64,000 bases of DNA, from NCBI GenBank assembly GCA_937942435.1, contig CALDEM010000041.1:62001-126000 (forward strand). The letters are read 5' to 3'. The notes beneath the pieces are model-generated. The model saw nothing but the letters and a program-made list of their open reading frames with translations, was not told where the DNA came from and did not search any database. This DNA comes from an uncultured Saprospiraceae bacterium. GTDB taxonomy: Bacteria > Bacteroidota > Bacteroidia > Chitinophagales > Saprospiraceae. Numbering within the stretch: the stretch's first letter is position 1; each line of letters starts with the position of its first letter. The translations under genes and the position numbers were made by a program. Shown here piece by piece: positions 16,821 through 24,926 of the stretch.

Positions 16821-17187
16821 TGGTGGAGCCGGAGGGATTCGAACCCTCGTCCAGACAAAGCGCTTGTAAGCTTTCTACATGTTTATCTCTTACTTAAGTT
16901 TTCGACATCGGGAAGGTGTAAAAGCAACCACCCTCAGCTTAGCTTCATTAAGCTTCGTATCTACTGACTAAAGCGGATCAATAGAACTATTCTACCTTTG
17001 GTTAAGGTGACATCATGTGTAGTAGAAATCAACGATGCGACCTAAAAGCTTCTAATCCTAGATTAGGCAGCTAGTGCGAATTGTCTTTCGCCAAATAAAG
17101 TTTGATTACCATTTTTTGCGCAGTGAGCAACCTTACTGCGACATGCTTACTTACCAACATTCTTTCCTGTCAATTCCAGTCGGCCCC
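16821..17187 (-). ncRNA. ssrA: transfer-messenger RNA (tmRNA)
   Basis: 367 nt. The 5' end GGGGCCGACTGGAATTGACA and the 3' end ...GGTTCGAATCCCTCCGGCTCCACCA-type T-arm and CCA are both present, and GGGGCC pairs with GGCTCC (one G-U) to form the acceptor stem. The internal tag reading frame runs from 17110 to 17063 on the minus strand and reads GNQTLFGERQFALAA followed by TAA. The end ALAA is the protease-recognition signal. The RNA rescues stalled ribosomes with SmpB; smpB is not in the window. A palindrome at 17208-17224 (TGATCT-CGTAT-AGATCA) lies just upstream, in the promoter region. Confidence 0.96.
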
Positions 17188-17372
17188 ATAATTTCAAATA
17201 ACTGTTGTGATCTCGTATAGATCATATTTCGCGCAAAGCTAACGAAGTATTGTATAAAGCAATATATAATCAGAATAGTTCCGATCGTTCGAGCTTTCTT
17301 TAGACAAATCTATCTGTGCGTAGATCAATTTGATCGAGATGGACGTTAATGATAAAACTCACGCTTTAAACT

Positions 17373-18209
17373 GTGAAGAAAGAACTACTCAATCGCCTAC
17401 TTAGCGAACATCAACTATGCAACACCTGTCCATCGCTTGAAGAAGTAGATAAGTTTTTTAAAGAGTTGATGGGGCTGTTATACATGGATTATGCCAAGGC
17501 TCCATTGGACAAGCCTGAGCTCATATTAGCCGAAGAGGAGAGGCTTAAGGTTGTATTGGAGGACTTGCTTTCGCGAAATCCTATGAATGCAGGCCTCGGT
17601 GTAAACAAAATAACAGTTGCCTTTTTTGATGCCTTGTTGGTTTTACAAAAAAGGCTACTGAAAGACGTCATGGCCATTTACGAAGGTGACCCTGCCTGTA
17701 AAAGTAGGCGTGAAGTCATCCGAAGTTATCCAGGATTCTATGCCATAGCTGCTTATCGGATAGCACATCAACTACACATACTCGGCGTCGAAGATCTGCC
17801 ACGGATCATCACAGAGCATGCCCATAGTCAGACTGGTATCGACATCCATCCGGGAGCTGAGATAGGTGATTCTTTTTGTATAGATCATGGTACGGGTATC
17901 GTCATTGGCGAGACAACCATTATAAAGAAAAACGTCAAGATATATCAGGGTGTAACCCTCGGCGCACTAAGCGTTGATAAGTCTGATGCAGACAAAAAGA
18001 GGCACCCAACTATAGAAGAGGGATGTGTACTCTATGCAGGTGCTACCATATTAGGCGGAGAGACGATCATAGGAACCAACAGTATCATCGGAGGCAATAC
18101 TTGGATCACAAGATCAGTCCCGCCCCACTCTAAGATATACTATCAGGCCGTCATGAACACTGAAGATGGTGGTATAGACAAACTGGTATTTAAAGACTAC
18201 GCTAAATAA
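17373..18209 (+). CDS. cysE: serine O-acetyltransferase CysE
   Basis: 278 aa from a GTG at 17373. The N-terminal helical domain is typical of SAT. The C-terminal left-handed beta-helix carries hexapeptide repeats: DIHPGAEIGDSFCIDHGTG, VIGETTIIKKNVKIYQGVTLG and a later GGETIIGTNSIIGGN block. The IDHGTG His is catalytic. It makes O-acetylserine from serine and acetyl-CoA. First of four same-strand genes spaced 10, 17 and 28 bp, and the downstream cysM uses its product. Confidence 0.93.
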   Translation: MKKELLNRLLSEHQLCNTCPSLEEVDKFFKELMGLLYMDYAKAPLDKPELILAEEERLKVVLEDLLSRNPMNAGLGVNKITVAFFDALLVLQKRLLKDVMAIYEGDPACKSRREVIRSYPGFYAIAAYRIAHQLHILGVEDLPRIITEHAHSQTGIDIHPGAEIGDSFCIDHGTGIVIGETTIIKKNVKIYQGVTLGALSVDKSDADKKRHPTIEEGCVLYAGATILGGETIIGTNSIIGGNTWITRSVPPHSKIYYQAVMNTEDGGIDKLVFKDYAK

Positions 18210-18219
18210 ATAGAATCAT

Positions 18220-18831
18220 TTGAGCAGTAAGAAGACGATCATTTTTGACCTAGGAGGAGTTTTAATCAATTGGGATCCTAAGCATCTTTATCGAAAGATC
18301 TTTGACGATGAAACTAAGATTGATTGGTTTTTAACCAATATCTGTGATATGCACTGGAATGAACAGCAGGACGCGGGTAGATCGTTAGTAGAAGGAACCA
18401 TAGCTAAGATAAAAGAGCACCCAGAGCATGCCGAACACATTAAAGCTTATTATGAGAGATGGTCTGAGATGTTAGGAGGACCTGTCGAAGAAACCGTTGC
18501 GATCTTGAAGCAATTAAAAGAGAATGGAGACTACCATCTTTATGCTCTGACTAATTGGTCTGCAGAGACATTTCCTATAGCCTTAGAGCGCTATGACTTT
18601 CTACAATGGTTTGAAGGCATCGTTGTCTCAGGCACCGAAAAGATGAAAAAACCCGAAGCTCAGTTCTATCAACTCATCTTAGATAGATATGACATCGACC
18701 CCAGTCTATCTCTTTTTATAGATGATAATCTACGCAATGTCGAAGCAGCTATAGCACATGGTATCGATAGCATCCAGTATATCGGTAGTAAACAATTGAG
18801 CAAAGAGTTAAAACAAAGATCTATTCTATAA
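18220..18831 (+). CDS. HAD family hydrolase (YihX-like)
   Basis: 203 aa from a TTG at 18220, 10 bp after cysE. HAD motifs: I DLGGVLINWD with nucleophile Asp10, II ALTNWS (about 108), III KMKKPEAQFY Lys (about 142), IV FIDDN (about 165). The cap type and DLGGV form resemble YihX/haloacid-dehalogenase-like phosphatases acting on sugar phosphates. The position between cysE and cysM suggests co-expression but does not prove a role in cysteine synthesis. Confidence 0.85.
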   Translation: MSSKKTIIFDLGGVLINWDPKHLYRKIFDDETKIDWFLTNICDMHWNEQQDAGRSLVEGTIAKIKEHPEHAEHIKAYYERWSEMLGGPVEETVAILKQLKENGDYHLYALTNWSAETFPIALERYDFLQWFEGIVVSGTEKMKKPEAQFYQLILDRYDIDPSLSLFIDDNLRNVEAAIAHGIDSIQYIGSKQLSKELKQRSIL

Positions 18832-18848
18832 ATCCCACTATCCACAAT

Positions 18849-19736
18849 ATGTCTATGAATCAACTTTCTGACCTTATCGGAAATACACCTCTGATACAAC
18901 TGCAAAACATACCTACTAATAAAGGAGTCATCATCTGCGGAAAGCTTGAAGGGCATAATCCAGGAGGAAGTGTAAAAGATAGAGCAGCTTATGGGATGAT
19001 AACTGGCGCTCTAGAACGAGGCGAGATAAAAACGGGCGACAAGTTAGTCGAGGCCACTTCGGGCAATACAGGTATCGCGTTAGCTATGATTGCCCAACTA
19101 AAAGGGTTAAGCATGACCTTGATTATGCCAGACAATAGCACAAAAGAAAGAATACAAACCATGCAAGCCTATGGTGCTACCGTCATCTTGACCCCAGCTG
19201 AAAAGACGATGGAGCACTCAAGAGAGGTCGCTGCACAGATGGCTTCAGATGATGGCTATGTGATGCTTAACCAGTTTGCAAACCCAGATAATCCTGGTAT
19301 CCACTATAAAACAACTGGGCCAGAGATATGGGCAGATACCAAAGGTAAGGTTACTCACTTTGTATCATCCATGGGTACGACTGGTACGATCATGGGTACG
19401 TCACGATATCTCAAAGAACAAAGCGAAGATGTACAGATTGTAGGTGCTCAACCAAAAGAAGGAAGTAGAATTCCTGGTATCAGAAAGTGGTCACCGGCAT
19501 TCTTGCCCAAGTTTTATGAACCAAACCGAGTGGATAGGACCATAGATGTTAGTCAAGACAAAGCAAGAACTATGGCCCGCAGATTGGCTAAAGAAGAAGG
19601 GATATTCTCAGGGATGAGCTCAGGAGGAGCCTTGACTGTAGCCTTAAATGTCGCTGAAGAATTAGACGAAGGTCTCATCGTCTTTATCGTCTGCGATAGA
19701 GGGGATAGATATCTTAGTTCAGGATTATTTGATTAA
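18849..19736 (+). CDS. cysM: cysteine synthase B (O-acetylserine sulfhydrylase)
   Basis: 295 aa, the CysM length. PLP-binding Lys43 in GGSVKDRAA, phosphate-loop/substrate motif TSGNTG (about 71-76), GTTGTIMGT (about 175) and MSSGG near residue 257. The enzyme condenses O-acetylserine with sulfide or thiosulfate to form cysteine. The length and lack of a C-terminal extension favour CysM over CysK. It lies in the cysE operon, linking two successive steps. Confidence 0.9.
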   Translation: MSMNQLSDLIGNTPLIQLQNIPTNKGVIICGKLEGHNPGGSVKDRAAYGMITGALERGEIKTGDKLVEATSGNTGIALAMIAQLKGLSMTLIMPDNSTKERIQTMQAYGATVILTPAEKTMEHSREVAAQMASDDGYVMLNQFANPDNPGIHYKTTGPEIWADTKGKVTHFVSSMGTTGTIMGTSRYLKEQSEDVQIVGAQPKEGSRIPGIRKWSPAFLPKFYEPNRVDRTIDVSQDKARTMARRLAKEEGIFSGMSSGGALTVALNVAEELDEGLIVFIVCDRGDRYLSSGLFD

Positions 19737-19764
19737 TATTAATGCCTAATTGAAGCTCTGCCTT

Positions 19765-20271
19765 ATGATCCGATATGCACTCTTGATTGTGACTCTTTTA
19801 CTTGTGTCATGTAGCACGTCAAAAAATAAAGCTGACGCAGATATCACTCAGATATTTTTAGTAAGACATGCGGAGAAAGCGGATGATGGAACCAGGAATC
19901 CACCATTAACAGATATAGGTCATAAGCGCGCAGCATCACTATCTAATCTTCTACGAGATGAAGATATCAATCAAGTGTTTTCATCAGATTATAAAAGAAC
20001 GAAGCAAACTGCTTTACCCACAGCTAATAGACTTGGCTTAAGAGTCCAGATCTATGATCCACGAGATCCTGCTGCTCTCTCAGATCAACTCACTGCACTC
20101 AAAGGTCAAAATATCTTAGTCGTAGGGCATTCTAACTCTACGCCTACTCTTGCCAATACAATCTTGGGTGAAGACCGCTATATGCAGTACGATGAGTCAG
20201 CGTATAACAATCTAATCGTTATCACTGTAGATGGTTTAAAAAAGACCAGCGAGATGCGCTCTTTTCAATAG
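19765..20271 (+). CDS. SixA-like histidine phosphatase lipoprotein
   Basis: 168 aa from ATG at 19765 (an in-frame TTG at 19750 would add five residues). Lipoprotein signal LLLVSC. Histidine phosphatase superfamily: LVRHAEK with the phosphoacceptor His (about 35), SSDYKRTKQTA (about 74) and VVGHSNS with the second His (about 123). It is small, as in SixA. The lipid anchor places it outside the cytoplasm, unlike classical SixA, so a periplasmic phosphatase is likely. Last gene of the cysE operon. Confidence 0.82.
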   Translation: MIRYALLIVTLLLVSCSTSKNKADADITQIFLVRHAEKADDGTRNPPLTDIGHKRAASLSNLLRDEDINQVFSSDYKRTKQTALPTANRLGLRVQIYDPRDPAALSDQLTALKGQNILVVGHSNSTPTLANTILGEDRYMQYDESAYNNLIVITVDGLKKTSEMRSFQ

Positions 20272-20307
20272 TCCGACGAGTATCCTACTTCTTGCCTTAC
20301 TAAATAC

Positions 20308-20326
20308 TATGTGAGCCACTCACATA
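20308..20326. promoter_or_regulatory. 19-bp palindrome with Crp-like half sites
   Basis: TATGTGAG-CCA-CTCACATA is an exact 8-bp inverted repeat. The halves resemble TGTGA/TCACA of Crp/Fnr-family sites, but the spacer is 5 instead of 6. No T-run follows, so it is not a terminator for the SixA gene. It lies about 120 bp upstream of the channel gene. A Crp/Fnr-family gene exists at 59602, but no link is shown. Confidence 0.35.
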
Positions 20327-20354
20327 CTGTAAAAAAATATATAATAAAATAAGT

Positions 20355-20405
20355 GACTTCATGTGTTAAGGAAGTCTAAATACTATTGAGATCATGTTCT
20401 CAATA
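20355..20405. promoter_or_regulatory. two further inverted repeats in the channel-gene leader
   Basis: GACTTC...GAAGTC (20355-20376, 6-bp stem) and TATTGAGA-TCATGT-TCTCAATA (20384-20405, perfect 8-bp stem) follow the 20308 palindrome. They end 41 bp before the ATG at 20447 and could be 5'UTR stem-loops or operators. Confidence 0.35.
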
Positions 20406-20446
20406 TTATCAAATAATCAACTTCTTCTAAAAAACAGAATTATCAC

Positions 20447-21610
20447 ATGGAATATTTAAACAATGGCCTGGAAGTACTGTCATCACAGTTTGGCTCAACA
20501 TTACCAAGATTGATTGGAGCCTTAGTATTACTATTTGTAGGCTTATTTGTTGCCAGAATTATCAGAGGAATAGCAAGAAAAGGATTGGTAAAAGCAGGTG
20601 TAGACAAGTTCAGCTCTGCAGGATCAAACAATCTATCAACGATTGGGTCAAAATTGGTCTACTTCGTAGTTGTACTGCTTGTCCTCATGTTTGTTCTTGA
20701 CATGATGGGCTTGACAGCAGCTTTAGATCCGATTAAGGACATGCTATCTAAGTTCTTAGGATATATCCCTAACATTATAGCTGCAGGTATCATAGCATTC
20801 GTTGGTTACATGGTAGCCAATATTGGAAAAGAAGCTACTGGGATGGCTACTGGAGGCCTCAATGGCTTATTAGCTAATTATGGATTTAGCGAGATGAATG
20901 TATCAGGCATCTTAAAGCAGCTTGTATTTATCTTTATCTTGATCCCTATACTCTTAGTGGCTCTTGACACCCTTAACATTAGCATGATCTCTGACCCTGC
21001 AAAGCACATGTTAGAGAGCTTATTTGATTCTATACCTAATATCATCGCAGCAGGTATCATATTGACTGTATTCTTGTTTGGTGGTCGCTTTGTATCTCAG
21101 ATGATCGGAGACTTACTTAAGAATATGAACCTCGATAAGACAGCTCAAGGCTTAGGTATCTCTTCTATGATTGGAGAGGGTTATTCTCTTTCTAATATCA
21201 TCTCTAAGGTAGTATACTTCTTTATCGCCTTCTTTGGTGTGACTACTGCTATTGAGAAGTTAGAGTTTCATGGTTTGACTGAGATCTTGTTCTCTGTGAT
21301 GGGTCTTACTGGAAAGATCTTGTTAGGTATGGTCATCTTGGTCATCGGTAATAAGATCAGTGAGTTTGTAAGCAACTACTTCGCTAAGTCTGCTCCAGCA
21401 CTTAGTTCTATAGCGAGATTTGCAACACTTGGATTATTCTTAGCTATCTCACTAAGACACATGGGCTTAGCCGATGATATCGTCAACCTAGCATTTGGAT
21501 TGACATTAGGTGCTGTCGCTGTAGCTTTCGCATTGTCTTTTGGACTTGGAGGCAGAGAAGCAGCTGGCAAGCAGATGGAGCGTTTCTTCAACAAATTTGA
21601 CGGCAAGTAG
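20447..21610 (+). CDS. TM-helix repeat (mechanosensitive-like) membrane channel protein
   Basis: 387 aa with about ten hydrophobic segments. The conserved TM_helix repeat recurs with PNIIAAGII (about 109 and again about 196) and a related ILLGMVILVIGNKISEFV segment near 290. This is the small-conductance channel-related family (CmpX-like) found as repeat units without a full MscS beta domain. The C-terminus GLGGREAAGKQMERFF matches the MscS-like pore-lining end. It probably acts in the inner membrane under osmotic or envelope stress. Preceded by three inverted repeats and followed by a strong terminator, so it is monocistronic. Confidence 0.85.
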   Translation: MEYLNNGLEVLSSQFGSTLPRLIGALVLLFVGLFVARIIRGIARKGLVKAGVDKFSSAGSNNLSTIGSKLVYFVVVLLVLMFVLDMMGLTAALDPIKDMLSKFLGYIPNIIAAGIIAFVGYMVANIGKEATGMATGGLNGLLANYGFSEMNVSGILKQLVFIFILIPILLVALDTLNISMISDPAKHMLESLFDSIPNIIAAGIILTVFLFGGRFVSQMIGDLLKNMNLDKTAQGLGISSMIGEGYSLSNIISKVVYFFIAFFGVTTAIEKLEFHGLTEILFSVMGLTGKILLGMVILVIGNKISEFVSNYFAKSAPALSSIARFATLGLFLAISLRHMGLADDIVNLAFGLTLGAVAVAFALSFGLGGREAAGKQMERFFNKFDGK

Positions 21611-21640
21611 CCGAACAACAATATACTCTGTGAAATACAA

Positions 21641-21678
21641 AAAGGTCGGTGGATTAATATCCATCGACCTTTACTTTT
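21641..21678 (+). terminator. Rho-independent terminator after the channel gene
   Basis: 14-bp stem AAAGGTCGGTGGAT / ATCCATCGACCTTT (one G-U) with a TAAT loop, then ACTTTTGT. It starts 31 bp past the stop codon. Confidence 0.8.
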
Positions 21679-21781
21679 GTATGAAAAAACCTATGGTACG
21701 CTGTGCATACTTTTAAAGTGATCATAGTGGCATTATCAGCAACTATTAATCAGTATTTAGGCAAACAATTAATAGGGGGAT

Positions 21782-21907
21782 TTAAAATGATGTAATCTGA
21801 AAAGCTGCAAAAAAAGCAAGAGAATAAATAGCTGCATAAAACAACATCTTCTCAATTTCTACTTGACTTACAGACTTAGCTTCTAACATAGTTAAGATCC
21901 GTTTCAT
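21782..21907 (-). CDS. candidate 41-aa membrane micropeptide
   Basis: ATG at 21907 to TAA at 21782, 41 residues starting MKRILTMLEAKSVSQVE and ending in a hydrophobic helix (AAIYSLAFFAAFQI). It has the form of a small single-span protein with a basic N-terminus. No homologue is recognised. It is preceded on the same strand by a region with several inverted repeats (21908-22100), which would be its leader. The intergenic setting and plausible topology favour a real gene, but short ORFs also occur by chance. Confidence 0.35.
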   Translation of the reverse strand: MKRILTMLEAKSVSQVEIEKMLFYAAIYSLAFFAAFQITSF

Positions 21908-22100
21908 TAATATGGTTTGTTGGTTCCCGGTTGTGCTGGTGAGGCGGAGGGGACTATTGTCTCCAGCAACGTAGATGCTTTCACGTCTACTATTAAGAAG
22001 ACATCAAAGTGTGATCATACTCTTACTTCGACCGCTTCTTAAAATGTAAAGTAGCTGACAGTTTGATCATATTATAAAAATATATAATATATTGATAGTC
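21908..22100 (-). ncRNA. possible structured leader RNA
   Basis: Read on the minus strand this 190-nt stretch has nested complementary blocks: GTAGA...TCTAC, GTTGCTGG...CCAGCACAAC (8 bp with a 2-nt bulge), and inside it GGAGAC-AATA-GTCCCC. It is more GC-rich than its surroundings and directly precedes the 41-aa ORF. It could be a cis-regulatory RNA or an independent small RNA. No known riboswitch class is recognised, and folding was not computed. Confidence 0.3.
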
Positions 22101-22113
22101 AGCGTGTTATCCC

Positions 22114-22158
22114 CTACCCTGTCAAGTCAAGAGGGGCAATAGGAGAGATATAGGGTAG
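22114..22158. repeat. inverted repeat in the gene-poor interval
   Basis: CTACCCT (22114-22120) pairs with AGGGTAG (22152-22158), with an inner CCCC/GGGG pairing possible. Together with the 41-aa ORF and its leader this accounts for what can be seen in the 648-bp interval 21611-22258. The rest shows nothing I can name. Confidence 0.35.
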
Positions 22159-22258
22159 TCTTTAATCTTCATAACCGAGTTGATACCAATAAGCCCGTCA
22201 TAACTACCAAAAGAAACAATTAGTCCGTGGGCTTTACACCCGCTAGAAAAAGTCCATC

Positions 22259-23650
22259 CTATACTAACTTCATATTTATCGGATCCCAGTTGATGATCCT
22301 TCTTTCATTCATACTGTTGTTAGTGGCCAAAGCCGGACCCGCAGCACGAAGACCAAATGTTGTGTCTTCAACCAACTTAGTATCATGGCGAATAGCATCC
22401 GTAAAATTGGCCCAGTGGTCTACATGAGCACTGTATCCATCTGGTACTGTATAGATCATCTCTTTGGGCGATCGCATCTCAGGTTTTGGATCAGGATAAG
22501 TCTCTTTAAACCAAGTCTCAAACTTCTTTTGTTCGGCTGCAGAGAAGGTTGCAAACGAATCCCAGCCACCATAATACGGACGCTTACTTACTGGATTACG
22601 CTCTATGGTTATCTCATTCCACCCGAGGGTCATAACTCCTTCGCTTCCTATCATTCTGACTTGTGATCCTCCTCCACTTCCATCTACGAAGTTGACCCTC
22701 ATCTGAACATTGAATGCAGGATGTTGATCTGTTGCGGGATAATCATATAATCCCAATGTTATATCGGGGACGTCTCTTCCATCTTTCCAGAATCTCAAGC
22801 CGCCAGTCGCATAGATCCGCTCAGGCCCCTTAGATGAGGTGATGACATGTAGTGCAGTAAATAGATGCACAAATAAGTCACCAGCCACGGCCGTGCCATA
22901 GTCTTGATAATTACGCCATCTGAAAAAACGGGTAGCATCAAAATCCAGCTTTGGCGCATCTCCTTGAAACGCCGCCCAATCAATCGTGCTTGGGCTCGCA
23001 TCTGTCGGGATAGAATATTGCCAAGCACCATTAGAGTTATTGCGATCATATCTTATGTCCACAAGATTGAGTTCTCCTATCACGCCTTGCTCGAACAACT
23101 CTTTGGCTTTAAGGGTATCGATACCTGAAGCTCGCTGACTACCTATGATCACAGGCAGACCACTCTTCTTCTCAGCTTCTACCATACTCATACCCTCCTC
23201 TATATGATGCATCATCGGCTTCTCACAGTAAGCAGGTTTGCCTGCCGTTAGAGCCGCTTTGAGCATATGATCGTGCCAATGATCAGTCGTTGCTATACAC
23301 ACCGCATCGATATCCGACCAACCTAAAAGCTCTTCATAACGCTTAGTCGTTCTGATCTGGTCTCCGTAAACTTCTTTCATCCTTACTAATCGACCATCGT
23401 AGAGGTCACATGCAGCAGCTATCTCAACGCCAGGCACTTGAGCCGCAGCGCGAGCGTTACTAAAGCCTTGGATACCACACCCTATGATACCGATCCTGAT
23501 TTTATCATTGGCTGTGTAGGTCTGTTGTCTTTGGGGTGGTTTTGGTTGTAGCACCTCCGTTGATGAGTAGCCGCTCTTACTTCCTGCAATGATGATCCCT
23601 CCAAGGGAAATCTTTTTTACAAAGTCTCTTCTCTTCTGATTCTTAGCCAT
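22259..23650 (-). CDS. Gfo/Idh/MocA family oxidoreductase with Tat signal
   Basis: 463 aa. Twin-arginine motif KRRDFVKKISLGG at residues 6-18 followed by a hydrophobic stretch: export in folded form with its cofactor. Rossmann fold IGIIGCGIQG (about 53-62), CDLYDGRL, then the family signature YCEKPMMHHIEEG (about 140) and a C-terminal substrate domain with DWAAFQGDAP. NAD(P)-dependent oxidation of a sugar or sugar alcohol is likely. Such Tat-exported members are common in polysaccharide-degrading Bacteroidota. It has no operon partner on its strand. Confidence 0.9.
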   Translation of the reverse strand: MAKNQKRRDFVKKISLGGIIIAGSKSGYSSTEVLQPKPPQRQQTYTANDKIRIGIIGCGIQGFSNARAAAQVPGVEIAAACDLYDGRLVRMKEVYGDQIRTTKRYEELLGWSDIDAVCIATTDHWHDHMLKAALTAGKPAYCEKPMMHHIEEGMSMVEAEKKSGLPVIIGSQRASGIDTLKAKELFEQGVIGELNLVDIRYDRNNSNGAWQYSIPTDASPSTIDWAAFQGDAPKLDFDATRFFRWRNYQDYGTAVAGDLFVHLFTALHVITSSKGPERIYATGGLRFWKDGRDVPDITLGLYDYPATDQHPAFNVQMRVNFVDGSGGGSQVRMIGSEGVMTLGWNEITIERNPVSKRPYYGGWDSFATFSAAEQKKFETWFKETYPDPKPEMRSPKEMIYTVPDGYSAHVDHWANFTDAIRHDTKLVEDTTFGLRAAGPALATNNSMNERRIINWDPINMKLV

Positions 23651-23845
23651 GGATCGATGATTTTTCTACAATATAACCTTCAACATTGTAAAATAAAGAA
23701 GCCAACATTTATTCGGAAAAGAGATGTTCTAATTGGATTTTAAAAAGAAGAACGAAGACCGGTAAAATATAATTTAGAGAATTGGATATTTATAGAAGTG
23801 ACGTGATATATTAATCTGTAGAATCAAAAAGCACCTCCCTTTTAT

Positions 23846-23880
23846 TCGCTCACTATCCTGACAAAATGAGCGATTTTTTT
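23846..23880 (+). promoter_or_regulatory. terminator-like hairpin upstream of gap
   Basis: TCGCTCA...TGAGCGA (7-bp stem, 14-nt loop) followed by seven Ts. No plus-strand gene precedes it for over 2 kb, so it does not end an obvious transcript. It may be an attenuator in the gap leader if transcription begins further upstream, or a barrier against read-through. Confidence 0.4.
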
Positions 23881-23881
23881 A

Positions 23882-23889
23882 TAATTTTG
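23882..23889 (+). promoter_or_regulatory. candidate -7 promoter box of gap-pgk
   Basis: TAATTTTG matches the Bacteroidota -7 consensus TAnnTTTG exactly and lies 30 bp before the gap ATG. A matching -33 TTTG is not clear, so this is a partial promoter call. Confidence 0.4.
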
Positions 23890-23918
23890 AAGGCTTAATC
23901 GTCAATGAAAATATAATC

Positions 23919-24917
23919 ATGGGAAAGAAAATCGCTATTAACGGCTTTGGCCGAATTGGAAGACTAACATTTAGAAATCTCCTTAATCAATCAGGAGTAG
24001 AAGTTGTTGCTATCAATGACTTGACTGACAATAAGATGCTCGCGCACTTACTAAAGTTTGATACCGCTCATGGCAAATTTGACGGAACAGTTGAAGCCAC
24101 AGATGATGCTCTTATCGTCAACGGTAAAAGTATACAAGCGACAGCGGAACGCGATCCATCAAAGTTGAACTGGGCTGAACTTGGTATCGACTTAGTACTT
24201 GAGTGTACTGGATTTTTCAGAACAAAAGAAAAGGCTTCTTTACACCTACAGGCTGGTGCAAAAGACGTACTCATCTCTGCTCCAGCACAAGGAGAGGGTG
24301 TACAGACGATCGTACTGGGCGTTAATGATAAAGAGTTAGACAGAAGACACAATGTCTTTTCTAACGCTTCATGTACTACTAACTGCCTTGCTCCTGTTGT
24401 AAAGATCCTACATGATAACTATGGCATCATCAATGGTGCGATGACAACAACACATGCATATACAGCTGATCAGCGACTTCAAGATGCTCCGCATAAGGAT
24501 ATGCGAAGAGCACGTGCTGCAGCATGCAATATTGTCCCGACGACAACTGGCGCTGCTTCGGCGATCAAGGCAGTCATCCCTAATTTTGGAGATAGAATAT
24601 TTGCAATAGCGGTAAGAGTCCCTGTCATCACGGGATCACTAGTAGAACTTAATGTCAACTTAGAGAAAACACCAGATGTAGCAGGTGTCAATGCACTCTT
24701 CAAGCAACATGCAGAAGGTGATATGAAAGGTGTGTTAGAGTATTCGACAGATCCACTTGTATCATCAGATATCGTGCGTAACAAACACAGTTCGATCTTT
24801 GATGCTCCTATGACAGCTGTCAATGGCAACATGCTTAAGGTAGTAAGCTGGTATGATAACGAGGCTGGTTACTCTGCAAGATTATCAGACCTTGCGACGC
24901 GTATCGTCACAGGATAA
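23919..24917 (+). CDS. gap: glyceraldehyde-3-phosphate dehydrogenase
   Basis: 332 aa, standard GAPDH. NAD-binding INGFGRIGR at the N-terminus, Asp34 in AINDLTD (points to NAD+ rather than NADP+), catalytic SNASCTTN with Cys152, and HAYTADQRLQDAPH with the catalytic His (about 179). The C-terminal WYDNEAGYSARL is also typical. It converts glyceraldehyde-3-phosphate to 1,3-bisphosphoglycerate. pgk, which uses that product, begins 9 bp downstream, so the two glycolytic steps are co-transcribed. Confidence 0.97.
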   Translation: MGKKIAINGFGRIGRLTFRNLLNQSGVEVVAINDLTDNKMLAHLLKFDTAHGKFDGTVEATDDALIVNGKSIQATAERDPSKLNWAELGIDLVLECTGFFRTKEKASLHLQAGAKDVLISAPAQGEGVQTIVLGVNDKELDRRHNVFSNASCTTNCLAPVVKILHDNYGIINGAMTTTHAYTADQRLQDAPHKDMRRARAAACNIVPTTTGAASAIKAVIPNFGDRIFAIAVRVPVITGSLVELNVNLEKTPDVAGVNALFKQHAEGDMKGVLEYSTDPLVSSDIVRNKHSSIFDAPMTAVNGNMLKVVSWYDNEAGYSARLSDLATRIVTG

Positions 24918-24926
24918 TATCAACAG

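Noticed and set aside
21961-22000. 12-base match on the minus strand to the conserved TGAAAGCATCTA of the 23S rRNA 3' region
   Set aside because: Flanking sequence does not match 23S rRNA, so this is chance or at most a short remnant.
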